The position numbers and the translations under genes are program-made. A stretch of 64,000 nt of DNA from Aquarana catesbeiana (lineage: Eukaryota; Chordata; Amphibia; Anura; Ranidae): assembly GCF_042186555.1 (NCBI RefSeq), contig NC_133332.1, positions 206,239,609-206,303,608 of the forward strand, in the 5' to 3' direction. The first letter of the stretch is position 1. Every line of letters begins with the position of its first letter. Positions 12,680 through 24,025 of the stretch are shown piece by piece. The notes below the pieces were generated by a model. The model was not told where the DNA came from and ran no database searches. It was given only the letters and a program-made list of their open reading frames with translations.

Positions 12680-13310
12680 GTTTTTCGACGAAATTCGACA
12701 AATTCAGAAATATTCCAATTAACAAAAACCCGTTTAACTAATTTTTATGAAAATTGGGAAATTCGAGAATAAGAACGAAAACCCGAAATAATAACTAACT
12801 AAATAGAACTATTGCCAACTATTAAATTATAGGTATTGGAATCTCCTTTCAAATTTGGCTGTAATGGAACGTAACAAATACAAAGCTATCCGAAGTTACG
12901 AATTGTCCAAAATAACGAATGCCACATCTGAACAAATGGAACGTAACAAATAATAATAAATAAGTTTTATTATTATTATTTATGTTACCAATTGTCCAAA
13001 ATAATGAATGCCCCATCTGAACAAATGGAAAGTAACAAGAAATAATACATACATTTTATTATTATTATTTATTATTATTATTAATAATAATTTGTTCCGT
13101 TCCATTTGTTTAGATGCAGCATTCATTATTTCGGATAATTTGTAACTTCAGATAAATTCGTATTCGTTACATTCACTAACAGCCAAATTTGAAAGGAAAT
13201 TCCAATACCTATAATTTAATAGTTATTATTAGTTAATTCAAATTTTAGGATTTTGTAAATTTATTCGAAATAACAAATTTGGATCATAACGAATGACCCG
13301 GAAAAAAAAA
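12680..13310. mobile_element. ~630-bp AT-rich fold-back element
   Basis: Long inverted arms: CTATTAAATTATAGGTATTG (12820) pairs with CAATACCTATAATTTAATAG (13203-13222), and the pairing continues inward through 'caaatttggctgtaa' and 'atctgaacaaatgga'. A third internal copy of the 'attgtccaaaataa' segment lies near 12990. No ORF. Confidence 0.8.
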
Positions 13311-13624
13311 AAAAAAAAAACAACAAATGAATCGAAAACTAACACATTTTTCAGCAGTGCACATGTCCTACTGCAGACAAGCCCTGCGGCCTTCCGCCCG
13401 TACCTCCATATGGGCTGATTTTGAATTGTAACAGCGGGTGTGGGGAGAAGATCCCCCGCCTTTTGTCATACTGGGGGGGGGGGAATCGGGGGGCGAGAGA
13501 GCAGGAGTTGGAACATGTTATGGATAAATACAGGTGGAACATGTAACATGCTCCAAAAGGTGAACTTATCCTTCAAACCCTAAACAGCTTGGTCCATGTT
13601 TGAGCTTCTGCCCTTGTTCAGACA

Positions 13625-13880
13625 GAGGGCGAGTTTGAAATCATGAACCGGCATTTCAGTTCGACTTTGGGGCCGATTTGATAGAAATCTGTGCGGGTTT
13701 CTGCACAGATGTCTATCGAAATCGCCCCCAAAGTCGACAAAAGTAGTGCAGAAGCTACTTTTGGAAATCGATGTGGCGCCGCAAAGTCGGCGTCACACCG
13801 AATCGAACGGTCCCATTGCTGGCAATAGGCTCAGATTTGACATGTCAAATCAGCCCGGTGTAAATGAAGACTCTAACTGG
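13625..13880. repeat. Dispersed 'TTTCTGCACAGATGTC' repeat (copy 1)
   Basis: Contains an inverted ATCTGTGCGGGTTTCTGCACAGAT core, an 'agtagtgcagaagctactttt' hairpin and 'atttgacatgtcaaat'. Related copies lie at 21890-22185 and 28980-29228. Confidence 0.7.
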
Positions 13881-13924
13881 ATTGAAAAATTCAGGCATTA
13901 GATTGGGCAAAAAAATATAACTAA

Positions 13925-14290
13925 AGGCAAAACTTTTTTTCCCGTTTTGGATAGAGTGCAGAGGGATTAGAGCACCTGTCATTTTTCGTTGCTGTCTGTG
14001 CCCCCGTTAGGGAGATTCTCCCTCTCTATGTGTCCTGCTTAACATTATTATTGAAAGTGAAAGTAAAAGAAAATACCAAATTTTGGGTTTTTCCCAGAAA
14101 AGTAATAGGGGAAGTCTTCCAATGGGGACACTAGTTCTGGTGACTTGGGGGTCCCCAAGGAATTTCCTAAATCTGCAGGAATTTCCTCTCACTTGTCTTG
14201 GCTTTGGGAAAGGAAGGGAAATCTCAAAAGTGGGACACAAATGGCGAAAAAAAAAAAAAAGAGTTTTGCCTATAGTTCTAATTTAAAAGA
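13925..14290. repeat. Dispersed repeat, 'gggacactagttctggtgac' family (copy 1)
   Basis: Marked by 'tggatagagtgcagagggat', 'attattgaaagtgaaagta' and 'tggggacactagttctggtg'. Further copies are at 17430-17785 and around 48270-48970, with fragments at 14695-14810 and 49100-49215. Confidence 0.7.
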
Positions 14291-14620
14291 GAAGTATGGA
14301 AAAAAAAATGTTTTTCCCATAATCATACTTACCTAGATGGATGCTGCATCTGTCCCCCGCCGTCTCTGCACTAAGAACCGAGCCATTGAACATCGCCGAT
14401 GGCTTAGTTCTCTCAGCTCCCCGGGCACAGAGCTGCTGCCTGTCAGTCAGCAGCACCCCTACCTCTGCTCCTCCACGCTCACTGAAGCACTGAGCTGTGG
14501 AGGGGCGGGGAGCGGCCAGGATAACGTGGTGCCTGGACTGACCTGTGTGATGTCAGGAGAGAGCGGACTAGGAAAAACCCAGCCAAACTAGCACAGGCTG
14601 GACTTCTCCTTTGAAGGACC
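14290..14620. repeat. GC-richer dispersed repeat
   Basis: Runs from 'cataatcatacttacctaga' to 'ggacttctcctttgaagg', a layout like the repeats at 9915-11115 ('atacttacct' followed by a GC-rich body). Not assigned to a class. Confidence 0.45.
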
Positions 14621-15477
14621 CCCTAAATAATGGTAACTTACAATAACCAAACAGCAATTGTGTTACATTGTTGCAACTGACTGAAGTGCATTCATAGGTA
14701 AAACTTTTCATTCTTTTAGTTTTGGATAGAGTGGGAAAGGGTTAGCACCCGTCAGGTTGTACTGCTATCTGGGTTTCCATTAGAGAGACTTTCCTGAATT
14801 TTCTGGAGAGCACATTTTAGCAGACATGAAACATGGAAAAATCTGCAACAAGGAATCAAACAATAAAAGCTGACAGGTGGTTCTAGCATTCCCCTACTTA
14901 ACCTAAAAACACATTTTTGCTTCTGTATATGTTGCTGTTGGAAGTTTCCTTCCTGTCCTGTCTGGTGAGAAAAATTGTCCCCAGGTCAGTAAGCGAGGGG
15001 AAATCCCTAAGGCTAGGTTCACATCTGTGCGGGAATGTGTGTAATTGCATGCATTCTCACACTCTTAAGTGGCACCCTCTCACACTGAAAAACAAAGCGC
15101 TTTCCCACACACTGTGTGCACAGGCACAATTAAAAACAATGGGCTGCATTTTAGATCAGCAAAAAAATAAAAATAAATACTGTATGCCTGAAAAACAGAG
15201 CCTTTTCAGGCAGCAGTGTTCAAAAGGCCTAAAGAAGCCTCAGACACCACTAATACCTGACAGGGGCTCCAATCCTTCCCCACTCTATCCAAAATTGAAC
15301 AAAATGTTTCGGCTGCAGATACATAAAAATGGATGAAGCCTGAAATCTGATAGATTTCTAGAAACCACCAATGCTCTTTCACTGCCTTAATAAATGAGCA
15401 TCTGTTTCTTAAAAATCTTGTTTTCAAGCAGTTTAGTGCACAAAGACTTCAATGGTATTTCATTTTCTTGCTTACAG

Positions 15478-15483
15478 GGCTAA
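15478..15483 (+). CDS. OLFM1: Proposed OLFM1 alternative terminal exon (Y exon): one Gly codon and stop
   Basis: A strong acceptor (CATTTTCTTGCTTACAG, polypyrimidine tract then AG at 15476-15477) is followed directly by GGC TAA. Spliced to the phase-0 donor at 272/273, this would end the protein in RQFKG and a stop. That is the architecture of the short pancortin isoforms (BMY/AMY), whose Y segment is a single glycine in mammals (recalled from the literature on OLFM1). Downstream lies a gene-free stretch with AATAAA at 15853, 370 bp from the acceptor and 215 bp before the next long-form exon. The product would be a secreted coiled-coil protein without the olfactomedin domain. The call rests on splice-site quality, phase, position and this recalled isoform structure. 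Transcript evidence is not visible here. Confidence 0.7.
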   Translation, partial: G

Positions 15484-15880
15484 CTTAAATTGCAGTGACT
15501 GAAGAGGCAGTTAACTCCTATGTTACCATGAAAGACACACAGCAGTTTGGGCACCAATCAGAATTTTTGTTCCCCCTATTTTTTTCGCTTTCATTTTTTT
15601 TATTACTTTTTTTTTTACTTTTTACTCTTTATTCTCCCGATTAAAGCTTTCTCACTAAGGAACCTTCAACACCTTGAAATCCAATCTTCCTTTGCATGCA
15701 AATGTAGCTGCATTTCATGAAGAATTTTTAACCCTTGTCAATGCATTCTATTTTTTATTTAAAGAAAGAAAAAGAAAACTTTGTGTATGTGTTTTAAAAA
15801 AAAAAAAAGAAGCATGTAACCATAAGTTGTTGCATTTGAAAAAAAAATGATTAATAAAGGCCTTTCCCAAATAAGTTGTA
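15484..15880 (+). other. OLFM1: Proposed 3' UTR of the short OLFM1 isoforms
   Basis: Follows the GGC TAA exon start. It has T-rich tracts at 15580-15625 and 15749-15762, a palindromic TTTGCATGCAAA near 15690, and no recognised transposon repeat. That is unusual for this intron and fits exonic constraint. The 3' end is set by the polyadenylation signal at 15853-15858. Confidence 0.55.
15853..15858 (+). terminator. OLFM1: Polyadenylation signal AATAAA (short isoform)
   Basis: Canonical hexamer in GATTAATAAAGGCC. A T-rich stretch (CATTTTTTTAATATGG) follows at 15886-15901, as expected of a downstream element. Confidence 0.55.
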
Positions 15881-16072
15881 CTGACCATTTTTTTAATATG
15901 GTATTTTACAGTGCACTGCTCACACTGCCCTTTTTGGGGAGGTCATAATGTCACTGTGGTTGGGAATCAGGCAGGTAGTCAGGCAAGTAGACAGGGTAGA
16001 GTAGACAGGCAGGTCAGGGTGTTGCCAAGTTTTGCATGCATGGCACTGAACCAGCTTATTTTAACCTTGCAG

Positions 16073-16292
16073 GCAATAAAAGCGAAAATGGAGGAACTTA
16101 GGCCTCTGATACCAGTGTTGGAAGAGTACAAAGCCGATGCCAAATTGGTATTGCAGTTTAAGGAGGAGGTCCAGAATCTGACGTCAGTTCTTAACGAGCT
16201 TCAGGAGGAGATTGGCGCCTATGACTACGAAGAACTGCAGAGCAGAGTGTCCAATCTTGAAGAAAGGCTCCGTGCATGCATGCAAAAATTAG
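16073..16292 (+). CDS. OLFM1: OLFM1 (noelin-1) exon, second coiled-coil segment
   Basis: A 220-bp exon after the acceptor TTTTAACCTTGCAG. It enters in phase 0 and leaves in phase 1 (the last base, G16292, begins an alanine codon finished by CC at 49378). The translation starts AIKAKMEELRPLIPVLEEYK and ends LEERLRACMQKL. This is the coiled-coil stalk of noelin-1. Its cysteine (RACMQ) falls at residue 221 by recalled human numbering, the position of an inter-subunit disulfide near the olfactomedin domain. NLT is a sequon (position 187). The donor is GTAGGC, weaker than the others. A longer in-frame reading upstream (15911-16072) is intronic, since OLFM1 similarity starts exactly at the acceptor. 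Confidence 0.96.
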
Positions 16293-16863
16293 GTAGGCTC
16301 AGACATGTCACAATGGCAAACCCTGCTATGCCCATTCACACAAAAGACTGTAGCTAGCATTTAGAGACACCTCAACTGCAGTTGGGTAGCAAGAATCCGC
16401 AAGCAATTCTTTCTGTGCTGTGGACTAGTCATTAGATTAGCTAGCCAGACTGAAAGATTTGTGGGTTACATGTGATAACTGATTCTGTTTTACTTCTACA
16501 TTCTACTTCCACCATCTTTTTTGCATCTTTCCAAGGGCTTGATTAGATGGGCATTTGTTCATACAAACTGCTTTTATCCCTATACACTTTAATTGGAATG
16601 TAAAAGCAGCTTGATGCTACTTAGAAGTAGGTCAAACGTGAAAAATCAGGAGAGCATTTTGTAAATGTAGCTAAATGCACCTGATAGCATGCTGCATTTA
16701 CTCATCTACACAAGCCTTCCATTTGGTTTTACAAGAAAGCAATGTATATACTACATGACAAGGGCAAGGTCGTCTTGGCTCGCCACAAGAAAAAAAAAAA
16801 AGATATATATTATATAGAAATAAAAGCAATTCTGTTGTGGGTAGACTAGGCTACAGGCACACT

Positions 16864-17304
16864 GGGGTTGATTTATTAAAACTGGAGAGTGAAATACAAG
16901 CAAAATGTTTCCCTTTAATTCCTATTGGACTTGTCACACCAATGCGCTGTGGGTTCGGTTTGAAAAGTCCTGCATGCTGCATCTTTGGTGCTGTTTTGAA
17001 AACCACACCAAAAAACGCAGCTTCCCATGGAAATTGCGGTAAAAACACACCGCGATTTGCATTTTTGAGTCACAGGTCCATTTTTTACAGGTGCGGGCAA
17101 TTCAGAAATACACCAGCAAAAAATGCACAGGAAATGCATATGAAACAGCAAAATTGCGGTACAATAGGCATATGCGTTTTTCCTGTGATTTTGCTACAGA
17201 GCAGTGTATAAGGGCCCTTAAACAAGCTTAAGTTAGAAGCCAATTGGCTACCATGCGCATCTGCACCAGATTTTGCACGCTCCAGTTTTAGATAATTTAA
17301 CCCC
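16864..17304. mobile_element. Fold-back MITE carrying a second repeat inside
   Basis: Outer arms GGGGTTGATTTATTAAAACT and the inverse AGTTTTAGATAATTTAACCCC enclose about 300 bp that starts 'cctattggacttgtcacacc' and ends 'gagcagtgtataagggccc'. The enclosed segment looks like a separate nested repeat. Confidence 0.65.
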
Positions 17305-17429
17305 ACTGTATCCACATCCCGTGAGGATCAAATTATGGAGCTGCCACAGCGAGATTGGTTTTTAAATGTGAAAGCTGAGGGGCTATCATCCCTATCCTTG
17401 CTTCACCATAACTAAAAAGCAAAAACACT

Positions 17430-17785
17430 TTTTTCTTTAGTTTTGATGAAAGTGGGTGAGATTAGAACTTTTGCCAGTTATATACTGCTGTCTGTGCTCC
17501 AGTTAGTTTCTCTCTATTTGTCCTGTTTACCATTATCATTGAAAGTGAAAAAAGAAAAAAATTTTCCATTAGAGACACTAGTTCTGGTGACACCCAGGGA
17601 TCCCCTCAATTTGGAGGTACATCCTAATTTCCTGTTTTGGCTATGGGGATAGGAAGTGAAGGGAAATCTTCCCAATGGGACACAGATGACAAAAAAAAAT
17701 AAATAAAAGGGGATTAAAACCGTCCCTTTCCCTATCCAAAGGGAAACAAAAAAGTTTTACCTTTAGTTCTACTTTAAATATCAAG
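17430..17785. repeat. Dispersed repeat, 'gggacactagttctggtgac' family (copy 2)
   Basis: Matches 13925-14290 across 'tgctgtctgtgctccagtta', 'ccattatcattgaaagtgaa' and 'gacactagttctggtgacac'. Confidence 0.7.
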
Positions 17786-17813
17786 CATTCACAGATTCAC
17801 AAAAGGTCATTAA

Positions 17814-18600
17814 CCACTTGCCGACCAGGCGCAGTCATAAGGTGGCAGGTCGGCTTGTTCCCGTGAATCTCCTTAGCTGTACAGCGTTCCCTTTAACAGC
17901 TACAGCGGGTGCTCGCCCACCAATACATGTGGCCGGCGGCCACCCGCGATCGCTCCACAGAAAGCCAGAATGGGGATCTGTCAATGTAAACAAACAGATC
18001 CCCATTCTGACAGGGGAGTTCAGAGTGATCGTCTGTTCCTAGTGATTAAGAACCGCGATCTCTCTATACTCCCAGTCAGTACCCTCCCCCAACAGTTAAA
18101 AACACCTCCCGGGGAACACATTTAACTCCTTGATCGCCCCCTAGTGTTAACCCCTTCCCTGCCAGTGACATTTATACACTAACCAGTGCATTTTTATAGC
18201 ACTGATTGCTGTATAAATGTCAATGGTCCAAAAGAAAAAGTGTCCAATCTGTCCGCCGCAATGTCGCAGCCCTGCTAAAAATCTCTGATCACCGCCATTA
18301 CCAGTAAAAAAATTATAATAAAAATGTCAAAATCTATTCCTCATTTTGTAAACGCTAAAACTTTTGAGCAAACCAATCAATGTACGCTTGAGATTTTTTT
18401 TTTACCAAAAATATGTAGAAGAATACATATTGGCCTAAAATGATAAAGAAATTCGTTTTTTTTTTATTTTTTTGGGGGGGGATATTTATTATAGTAAAAA
18501 GTAAAAAATATAGTTTTTTTTTCAAAATGGTCGGTCTTTGTTTACAGCGCAAAAAATAAAAACCACAGGAGGTGATCAAATACCAAAGAATTTGTGGATT
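17814..18600. mobile_element. TTAA repeat family (copy C), right end missing
   Basis: Starts TTAA|CCACTTGCCGACCAGGCG and runs through the shared 'gcactgattgctgtataaa' and 'gcgcaaaaaataaaaacca' blocks. It stops without the expected inverse terminus, so it is truncated. Confidence 0.75.
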
Positions 18601-18647
18601 TGTCCACTTTGAGACCTTTCATCAAGGCTCCAAAGAGTTCAGATATT

Positions 18648-18877
18648 GGGGGTTATTTACGAAAGGCAAATCCACTTTGCACTACAGGTACACTTGGAAG
18701 TGCAGTCGCTGTAAATCTGAGGGGTAGATCTGAAATGAGGGGAAGCTCTGCTGATTTGATCATCCAATCATGTGCAAGCTAAAATGCTGTTTTTTATTCT
18801 CCTTGCATGCCCCCCTCGGATTTACAGCTACTGCACTTGTAGTGCAAAGTGGATTTTCCTTTCGTAAATAACCCCCA
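18648..18877. mobile_element. Fold-back MITE (GGGGGTTATTTACGAAAGG)
   Basis: A 230-bp palindrome. The left arm GGGGGTTATTTACGAAAGGC and following pairs with an inverse right arm that ends TTCGTAAATAACCCCC. The arms are about 75 bp with few mismatches. Belongs with 6561, 10202 and 16864. Confidence 0.85.
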
Positions 18878-19439
18878 TTGTGTTTACTTGAAGTCATATT
18901 GCAAATACGAGGCCATATTCTAAATAAGAAGGATCTGGTCTCTGACACAGTATCCTAACAAACAAGGTATATCAGGATCCCTTTTGATGTGGATTATTCT
19001 GGAAACTTGTACATACATTACATACATTTTCTGCCAAGTAATAGGGGCTGTGCTCATCTAAAGGAATCCAGAGATGCCTACTTATGCTGCTTACATCCTT
19101 CACATTTTCACTGTAGGTTTTTTTATGCATTATAGAAGGCAACATACTGTAACTTTTTTTTTTTTTTTGTATCATATAGGTGTGCTTTATCCTTTAAAAA
19201 AATAACAGTGAGGTGCACCTAAACTTCACCACTCCAATCTAACATGGGAAGTAAAGGTGCAATGTTTATAACATGCCCACCAAGGTGGAGGAGATCATGC
19301 AGGCTAATAGACTTACCCGCATTTAGCACGGGTCCCAATGTAAGACAACATGAGGCCCTAGAAAATAATTAGGATGGTCACCTTAAAGGAATTAAGGTGA
19401 AAAATGTGTGTGTAGGCATAGCTAATAAAATGGTTGTCT

Positions 19440-19970
19440 CTTTACAGCCTCTCTTTCTAAACAAAGGGCCAGTTTACTGTCCTTCAGACTTTAGGGGGGC
19501 TGGACAGTGGCCAATAGGAGTAGAAAATGTCCTGGTGTCCAGCGGGAGTAAATAGTGCCCCATCTTTAGTGTCAGTGGAGGAATAGTACCCCATTGTTGA
19601 TGTCAATGGAAGGAATTCTGCCCCACCACTGCTATCGGTGAGAGGAACAGTGCCCTTTTGTTTATGTCAGCGGGAGTAATAATGCCTCATCGTTTGGGTC
19701 AGTGGGAGAAATTGGTCAGCGGAAGGAACTTTGCCCCATCGGTGGTAATAGTGGGAGAAATTGTGCACTTTTGTTGGTGTCAGTGGGAGGAATAGTGCCC
19801 CATCATTGGTGTCGATGGAGGAAATCGTGTCCCTTTGATGGTGTCAGTGAGAGGAATTATGCCCCATTGTTGGTGTCAGTGGGTAGAACAGTACACAAGG
19901 GCCGGATAAAGGCAAACAAAGGGCCACATCTGGCACCCCGGGACACTGTTTGGAGACCACTGTTTTAGAC
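19440..19970. repeat. hAT-like remnant with internal ~32-bp minisatellite
   Basis: About ten diverged tandem units of 'gtcagtgggaggaatagtgc' plus 'cccatcattggt'. They are bracketed by 'aaagggccagtttactgtcc' on the left and 'acactgtttggagaccactg' on the right. The right end resembles a hAT terminus (CAGTGGTCTCCAAAC inverted). No left terminus or TSD was confirmed. Confidence 0.6.
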
Positions 19971-20449
19971 AAAATAGGGCCTAGGGGTACACTGATGAGA
20001 AAATGGTAGTAAGTCAGTGAGAACAATAATAACCCCAGCATTGGGTTCATTGGTAGTAATAGTGACCCCTAGCTGAAATCATTGTTGCATGGATCTTGCA
20101 GAACACTGACACTGCAGAATAGTGTCCAAAATCCTGAGATTGTTGGCAACTATGACGTTGCAAGATGTGTTCCATTTTGCCTGTTCAGGCTTCTGAGATG
20201 CAATTTGCCTATAGGGATATTTTTTTGAAAGTCTTCTTTTTTTGCTGCCATGGGGGCATGTGGGCTGATTTACAAAATAATCAGTTTTCACTTTTGGCCT
20301 GTATTTTTTTTTCATATGCCTAATCAAAATAAATTTCTCTTGGATTTAAGTGGCAGAAATGAGAAGAGAAAAAAAAAAAAAATTTCTGTTGGATTTACAT
20401 TGCACTCCAGGAACCAGTAGTAGCATAACTGCTTGCTGGCCGCCCTATA

Positions 20450-21105
20450 GCAGATTTATTGCTACAGTCTGTGCAAAATCACGTATCACATTTAGGAGGT
20501 CAGGCACTGATGCGGAAACCCCCAAACTCGCTTATCCATGTCTTTGTGGACCTTGTTTTGTGTACTGGTGTGCAGTCATGTTGGAACTGGAAGGGGCCAT
20601 CCCCAAATTGTTAACACAAAGTTGGGAGCATGAAATTGTCCAAAATGTCTTGGTATGCTGACGTCCTAAGTGTTCCCTTCACTAGAACTAAAGGGCCAAG
20701 CCCAACCCCTGAAAATCAACCCCACACCATAATCCCCCCTCCACCAAATGATTTGGACCAGTGCACAAAGCAAGGTCCATAAAGACATGGATGAGTGAGT
20801 TTGGGGGTAGAGGAACTTGACTGGCCTGACCTCAACCCGATTATTGAATATGAATTGGAGCAGAGACTGTGAGCCTTCTTGTCCAATATTAGTGCCTGAC
20901 CTCACAAATGTGCTTCTGGAAGAATAGTCAAACATTTCTATAGACACACTCCTAAACCTTGTGGACAGCCTTCCCAGAAGAGTTGAAGCTGTTATAGCTG
21001 CAAAAGGTCAGCCAACTCAATATTGAACCCTACGGACTAAGACTGGGATGCCATAAAAGTTCATGTGCGTGTAAAGGCAGGTGTCCCAGTACTGGTAATG
21101 TAGTG
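20450..21105. mobile_element. Rearranged Tc1-like element fragment
   Basis: The right end (21079-21105) is a Tc1-type terminus, TGTCCCAGTACTGGTAATGT then AGTG, before TA. Transposase remnants occur in both orientations. Minus-strand pieces at 20500-20770 resemble GGGIMVWG and AYQDILDNFMLPTL. Plus-strand pieces at 20760-21025 include HKARSIKTWMSEFGG, VPDLTN and the C-terminal NLVDSLPRRVEAVIAAKG. The HKxRSxKTW segment occurs once on each strand as a roughly 50-bp inverted repeat, showing an internal inversion or duplication. Frames are broken. Confidence 0.85.
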
Positions 21106-21434
21106 TATGTTTGTTCCAGGTAGAGACAGGTTAGAGCATTGAAGACAAGATTCAGTAGAACAGCCAGGGAACTAGCATTCTCAAATGGAAAGGTTAGAAA
21201 TGTCAGCCTGCATAATTCTAATGACAGGTGCATTTTAAAGCAGGATGGAAAGAGACAAAATATTTTGGATGTGTAATTAGGGATGTCATCTCATTCTTAA
21301 AGCCTAAGTGCAGTCAAAAATACAAACAGAGAAATCACTACAAGGGACATAACTTATAGTCAGTAAAATATATCGGTTGTGCCGATTCCTCTTCTGTTTG
21401 TGAAAATCTTCCTCCATCCTGGCCCCACCCCCTC

Positions 21435-21740
21435 AAACTATCGGTGTGGTGATGGTCAATACAATCAACAGGCTGTCACAGACTCTCATCAAGGGAACCT
21501 GACTATGCCCTGAACCCTTCCACCCAGCTGCTCCATTCATAGGAGCCATACTACAGCTTCTAGATATTAAACAGGATTTAAGAATGGAGGATGACTGGAT
21601 GATAGCTTCACAACCTCCATTCATAGACCATAGTACTACTTCTATGAGTGGAACAGCTGGGCAAAAAGGGCGCGCATAATAGGTTCCCTTGATGAGAGCC
21701 TGTGACAGTCTGTTAGTTGTATTAACCCCCACCACACCAA
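21435..21740. repeat. ~300-bp fold-back
   Basis: The left arm around CTCATCAAGGGAACCTGACT pairs with the inverse AATAGGTTCCCTTGATGAG on the right. The outer ends 'atcggtgtggtgatgg' and 'cccccaccacaccaaa' also pair. Diverged palindrome, no ORF. Confidence 0.75.
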
Positions 21741-21889
21741 AAGATTACGGGGTGGGGGGAGGGGGAACAGGAAGGAGGAAGATTTTTACGAGCAGAAGAA
21801 GAAGAACCAGGACAAGGGACACATCCTACTGCCTGTGAGTTTTGTCCCTGGTGCTGCTTTTTATGTTTGTGACTTTGGCTACACTTAGG

Positions 21890-22185
21890 CTTTAGCTCAG
21901 GTTCACACTGAGCTGCGGGAATGAAGTCGTGCGAGTTCAGCCGAACTCGCACGATTTCACTCCATGTCAGTCCCGATTTCGGCAGCAATTTCACAGATAT
22001 CTGTGCAGGTTTCTGCACAGATGTCAATGGGGGGAAAAAAAAAAAAAAAACGCACCCCGAAATCGCAAAAAGTAGTACAGAAACTACTTTTTTAAATTGG
22101 TGCGGTGTCGCACTGATTAGGACGGTCTAGTTGCCACTGATTTGACATGTCGAATCGCACCAATGTAAACCAGGGCTCAACCAAC
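21890..22185. repeat. Dispersed 'TTTCTGCACAGATGTC' repeat (copy 2)
   Basis: Bounded by 'ggttcacactgagctgcggg' and 'accaatgtaaaccagggctc'. Same internal order as 28980-29228: a GAACTCGCACGATTTCAC hairpin, then TGCACAGATGTCAATGG, then 'aaactacttttttaaat'. Confidence 0.8.
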
Positions 22186-22506
22186 GAAAGTATTGTCTAT
22201 AAAATGGCCATTTTTCAGTGTACAGGTAACAAGAATCCTTTAACCCACACTGCATCCCATTAAAAAGTTCTTAATGCCTCACAGTGATCACGTAACCACT
22301 GTGATTGGCTGTCACAGTGGTTACATGAATGAGAGCCAGTCCGGGTAACTACCTTTAACTAGTGGGGACCAAGAACTGTCTTTCACAGCTCGGTCTCTGT
22401 GCTGGGAGCATGCTGTGAGTGCACTTTCAGCACAGAAACATTGGCCGCCCAGCGACGCATATTTGCGGCGTGAGTGTTGAAGCCCACTTTTTTGCCACCA
22501 CAAATA

Positions 22507-24025
22507 CAATGCTGTGACAAGTGTTTGTCCCCTTTCTGATTTTTTATTTTTTTGCATATTTTTCATACTTAAATGACAAATTTTATTATTACACAAAGAT
22601 AACCCAAGTAAATACAAAATGCAGTTTTTAAATGATGGTTTCATTTAAGGCAAAAAAGCTGTCCAAACCTGCCTGGCTTTATGTGAAAAAGTAATTGCCC
22701 CTAAACCTAATAACTGGTTGTGCCACCCTTGGCAGCAACACTTGCAATCAAGCGTTTGCAATAACTGGCAAGGTCATCTTTCACATGGAGCAATTTTGGC
22801 CCACTCTTCTTTGCAGATTTGTTTTAATTCAGTCACATTGGAAGGTTTTCCAGCATGAACGGCCTGTGTAAGGTCATGATACAGCAGCTCAATTGGATTT
22901 AAGTCTGGGCTTTGACTAGGCCACTCCATTTTGCTTTGTTTGGCCATTTGGAGGTGGACTTGCTGTTGTGTTTCGGATCATTGTCCTGCTACACAACCCA
23001 AGTTCACTTGAGCTTGAGGTCACGAATTGATGGCCGGACATTCTCCTTTGGGATTTTCTGGCTCAGAATTCATTGTTCCATCAATTATGGCAAGTCATCC
23101 AGATCCTGAAGCTGCAAAGCAGCCCCAGACTATCACGCTACCACCACCATGAAATGCTGTATTCGTTTTATGCCAGAAACGGGATGCACACCTTCCAAAA
23201 AGTTACATTTTTGTCTCAATAGTCCACAGAATATTTTCCTAAAAGTCTTGGGGATAATCAAGATGTTTTTTTGGTAAATGTGAGGTGAGCCTTTGTGTTA
23301 TTTTTGGTCAGCAGTGGCTTTGGCCTTGGAACTCTCCCATGGATGCCATTTTTGCCCAGTCTCTTTCTTATTGTTGAATCATGAACACTGATCTTACCTG
23401 AGGCAAGTGAGGCCTGCAGTTCTTTAGATATTGTGGGTTCTGACCTCCTGGATGAGTCATCATCATGCTCTTGGAGTAATTTTTGTAGCCCGGCCACTCC
23501 TGGGAAGGTTCACCACTGTTCCAAGTTATCTCCATTTGTGGATAATGGCTTTCCCCATGGTTTAATGGAATTCCAAAGCCTTAGAAATGTTTTTGAAACC
23601 CTTCCAATTTCTAATCTTGAATGTGTTAGATTGTGGCATGATGGGTGGTTTTGTGATTTGTTAGCATGCTTCACTTTGTCAGACAGCTTCTATTTATGCG
23701 ATTTCTTGATTCAACAGGTCTGGCAGTAATCAGGCCTGGGTGTGGAAAGTGAAATTTAACTCAGCTTTCCAAAAAATTGTGGTTAATCACAGTTCATTTA
23801 TGATTCAGCATGGGAGGGGGCAATTACGTTTTCACATAGGGCCAGGCAGGTTTTAAACAGCGTTTTTCCCTTAATAAAATAATAATTTAAAAACTGCATC
23901 TTGGATTTACTTGGGTTATCTTTGTGTAATATTACAATTTTTTGATGTTCTGAATCATTAAAGTGTGAGAAATATGCAAAAAAATAAAAAATCTGGAAGG
24001 AGGCAAATACTTTTTCACAGCACTG
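22507..24025 (-). mobile_element. Tc1-like transposon with decayed transposase
   Basis: A 1519-bp element flanked by TA (22505-22506, 24026-24027). Its ends are CAATGCTGTGACAAGTGTTT and the inverse AATACTTTTTCACAGCACTG. Transposase relics lie on the minus strand. The reading frame at 23258-23497 contains an HTH-like stretch (STIRKRLGKNGIHGRVPR), and minus-strand sequence further left (22880-22930) corresponds to the DLNPIE region. Several frameshifts and stops are present. The length is near the 1.5-1.6 kb usual for Tc1 elements. Same family as 7738-8397. Confidence 0.9.

Larger units (their letters stand above)
273..16072 (+). other. OLFM1: OLFM1 intron between the two coiled-coil exons
   Basis: A GT-AG intron of 15.8 kb. 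It contains a proposed alternative terminal exon near its 3' end (15478) and a series of MITEs and other repeats listed separately. The stretches 505-1119, 1511-2400, 2840-3790, 5700-6430, 8398-9550, 12000-12670 and 14620-15477 hold no feature I can name beyond short low-complexity runs and fragments of dispersed repeats. The stretches 2480-2830, 7190-7510 and 11220-11990 look repeat-free. Confidence 0.9.

Noticed and set aside
15911..16072. 5' extension of the 148-codon frame containing the OLFM1 exon
   Set aside because: Similarity to noelin starts exactly at the acceptor at 16072/16073, and the upstream part is intron.
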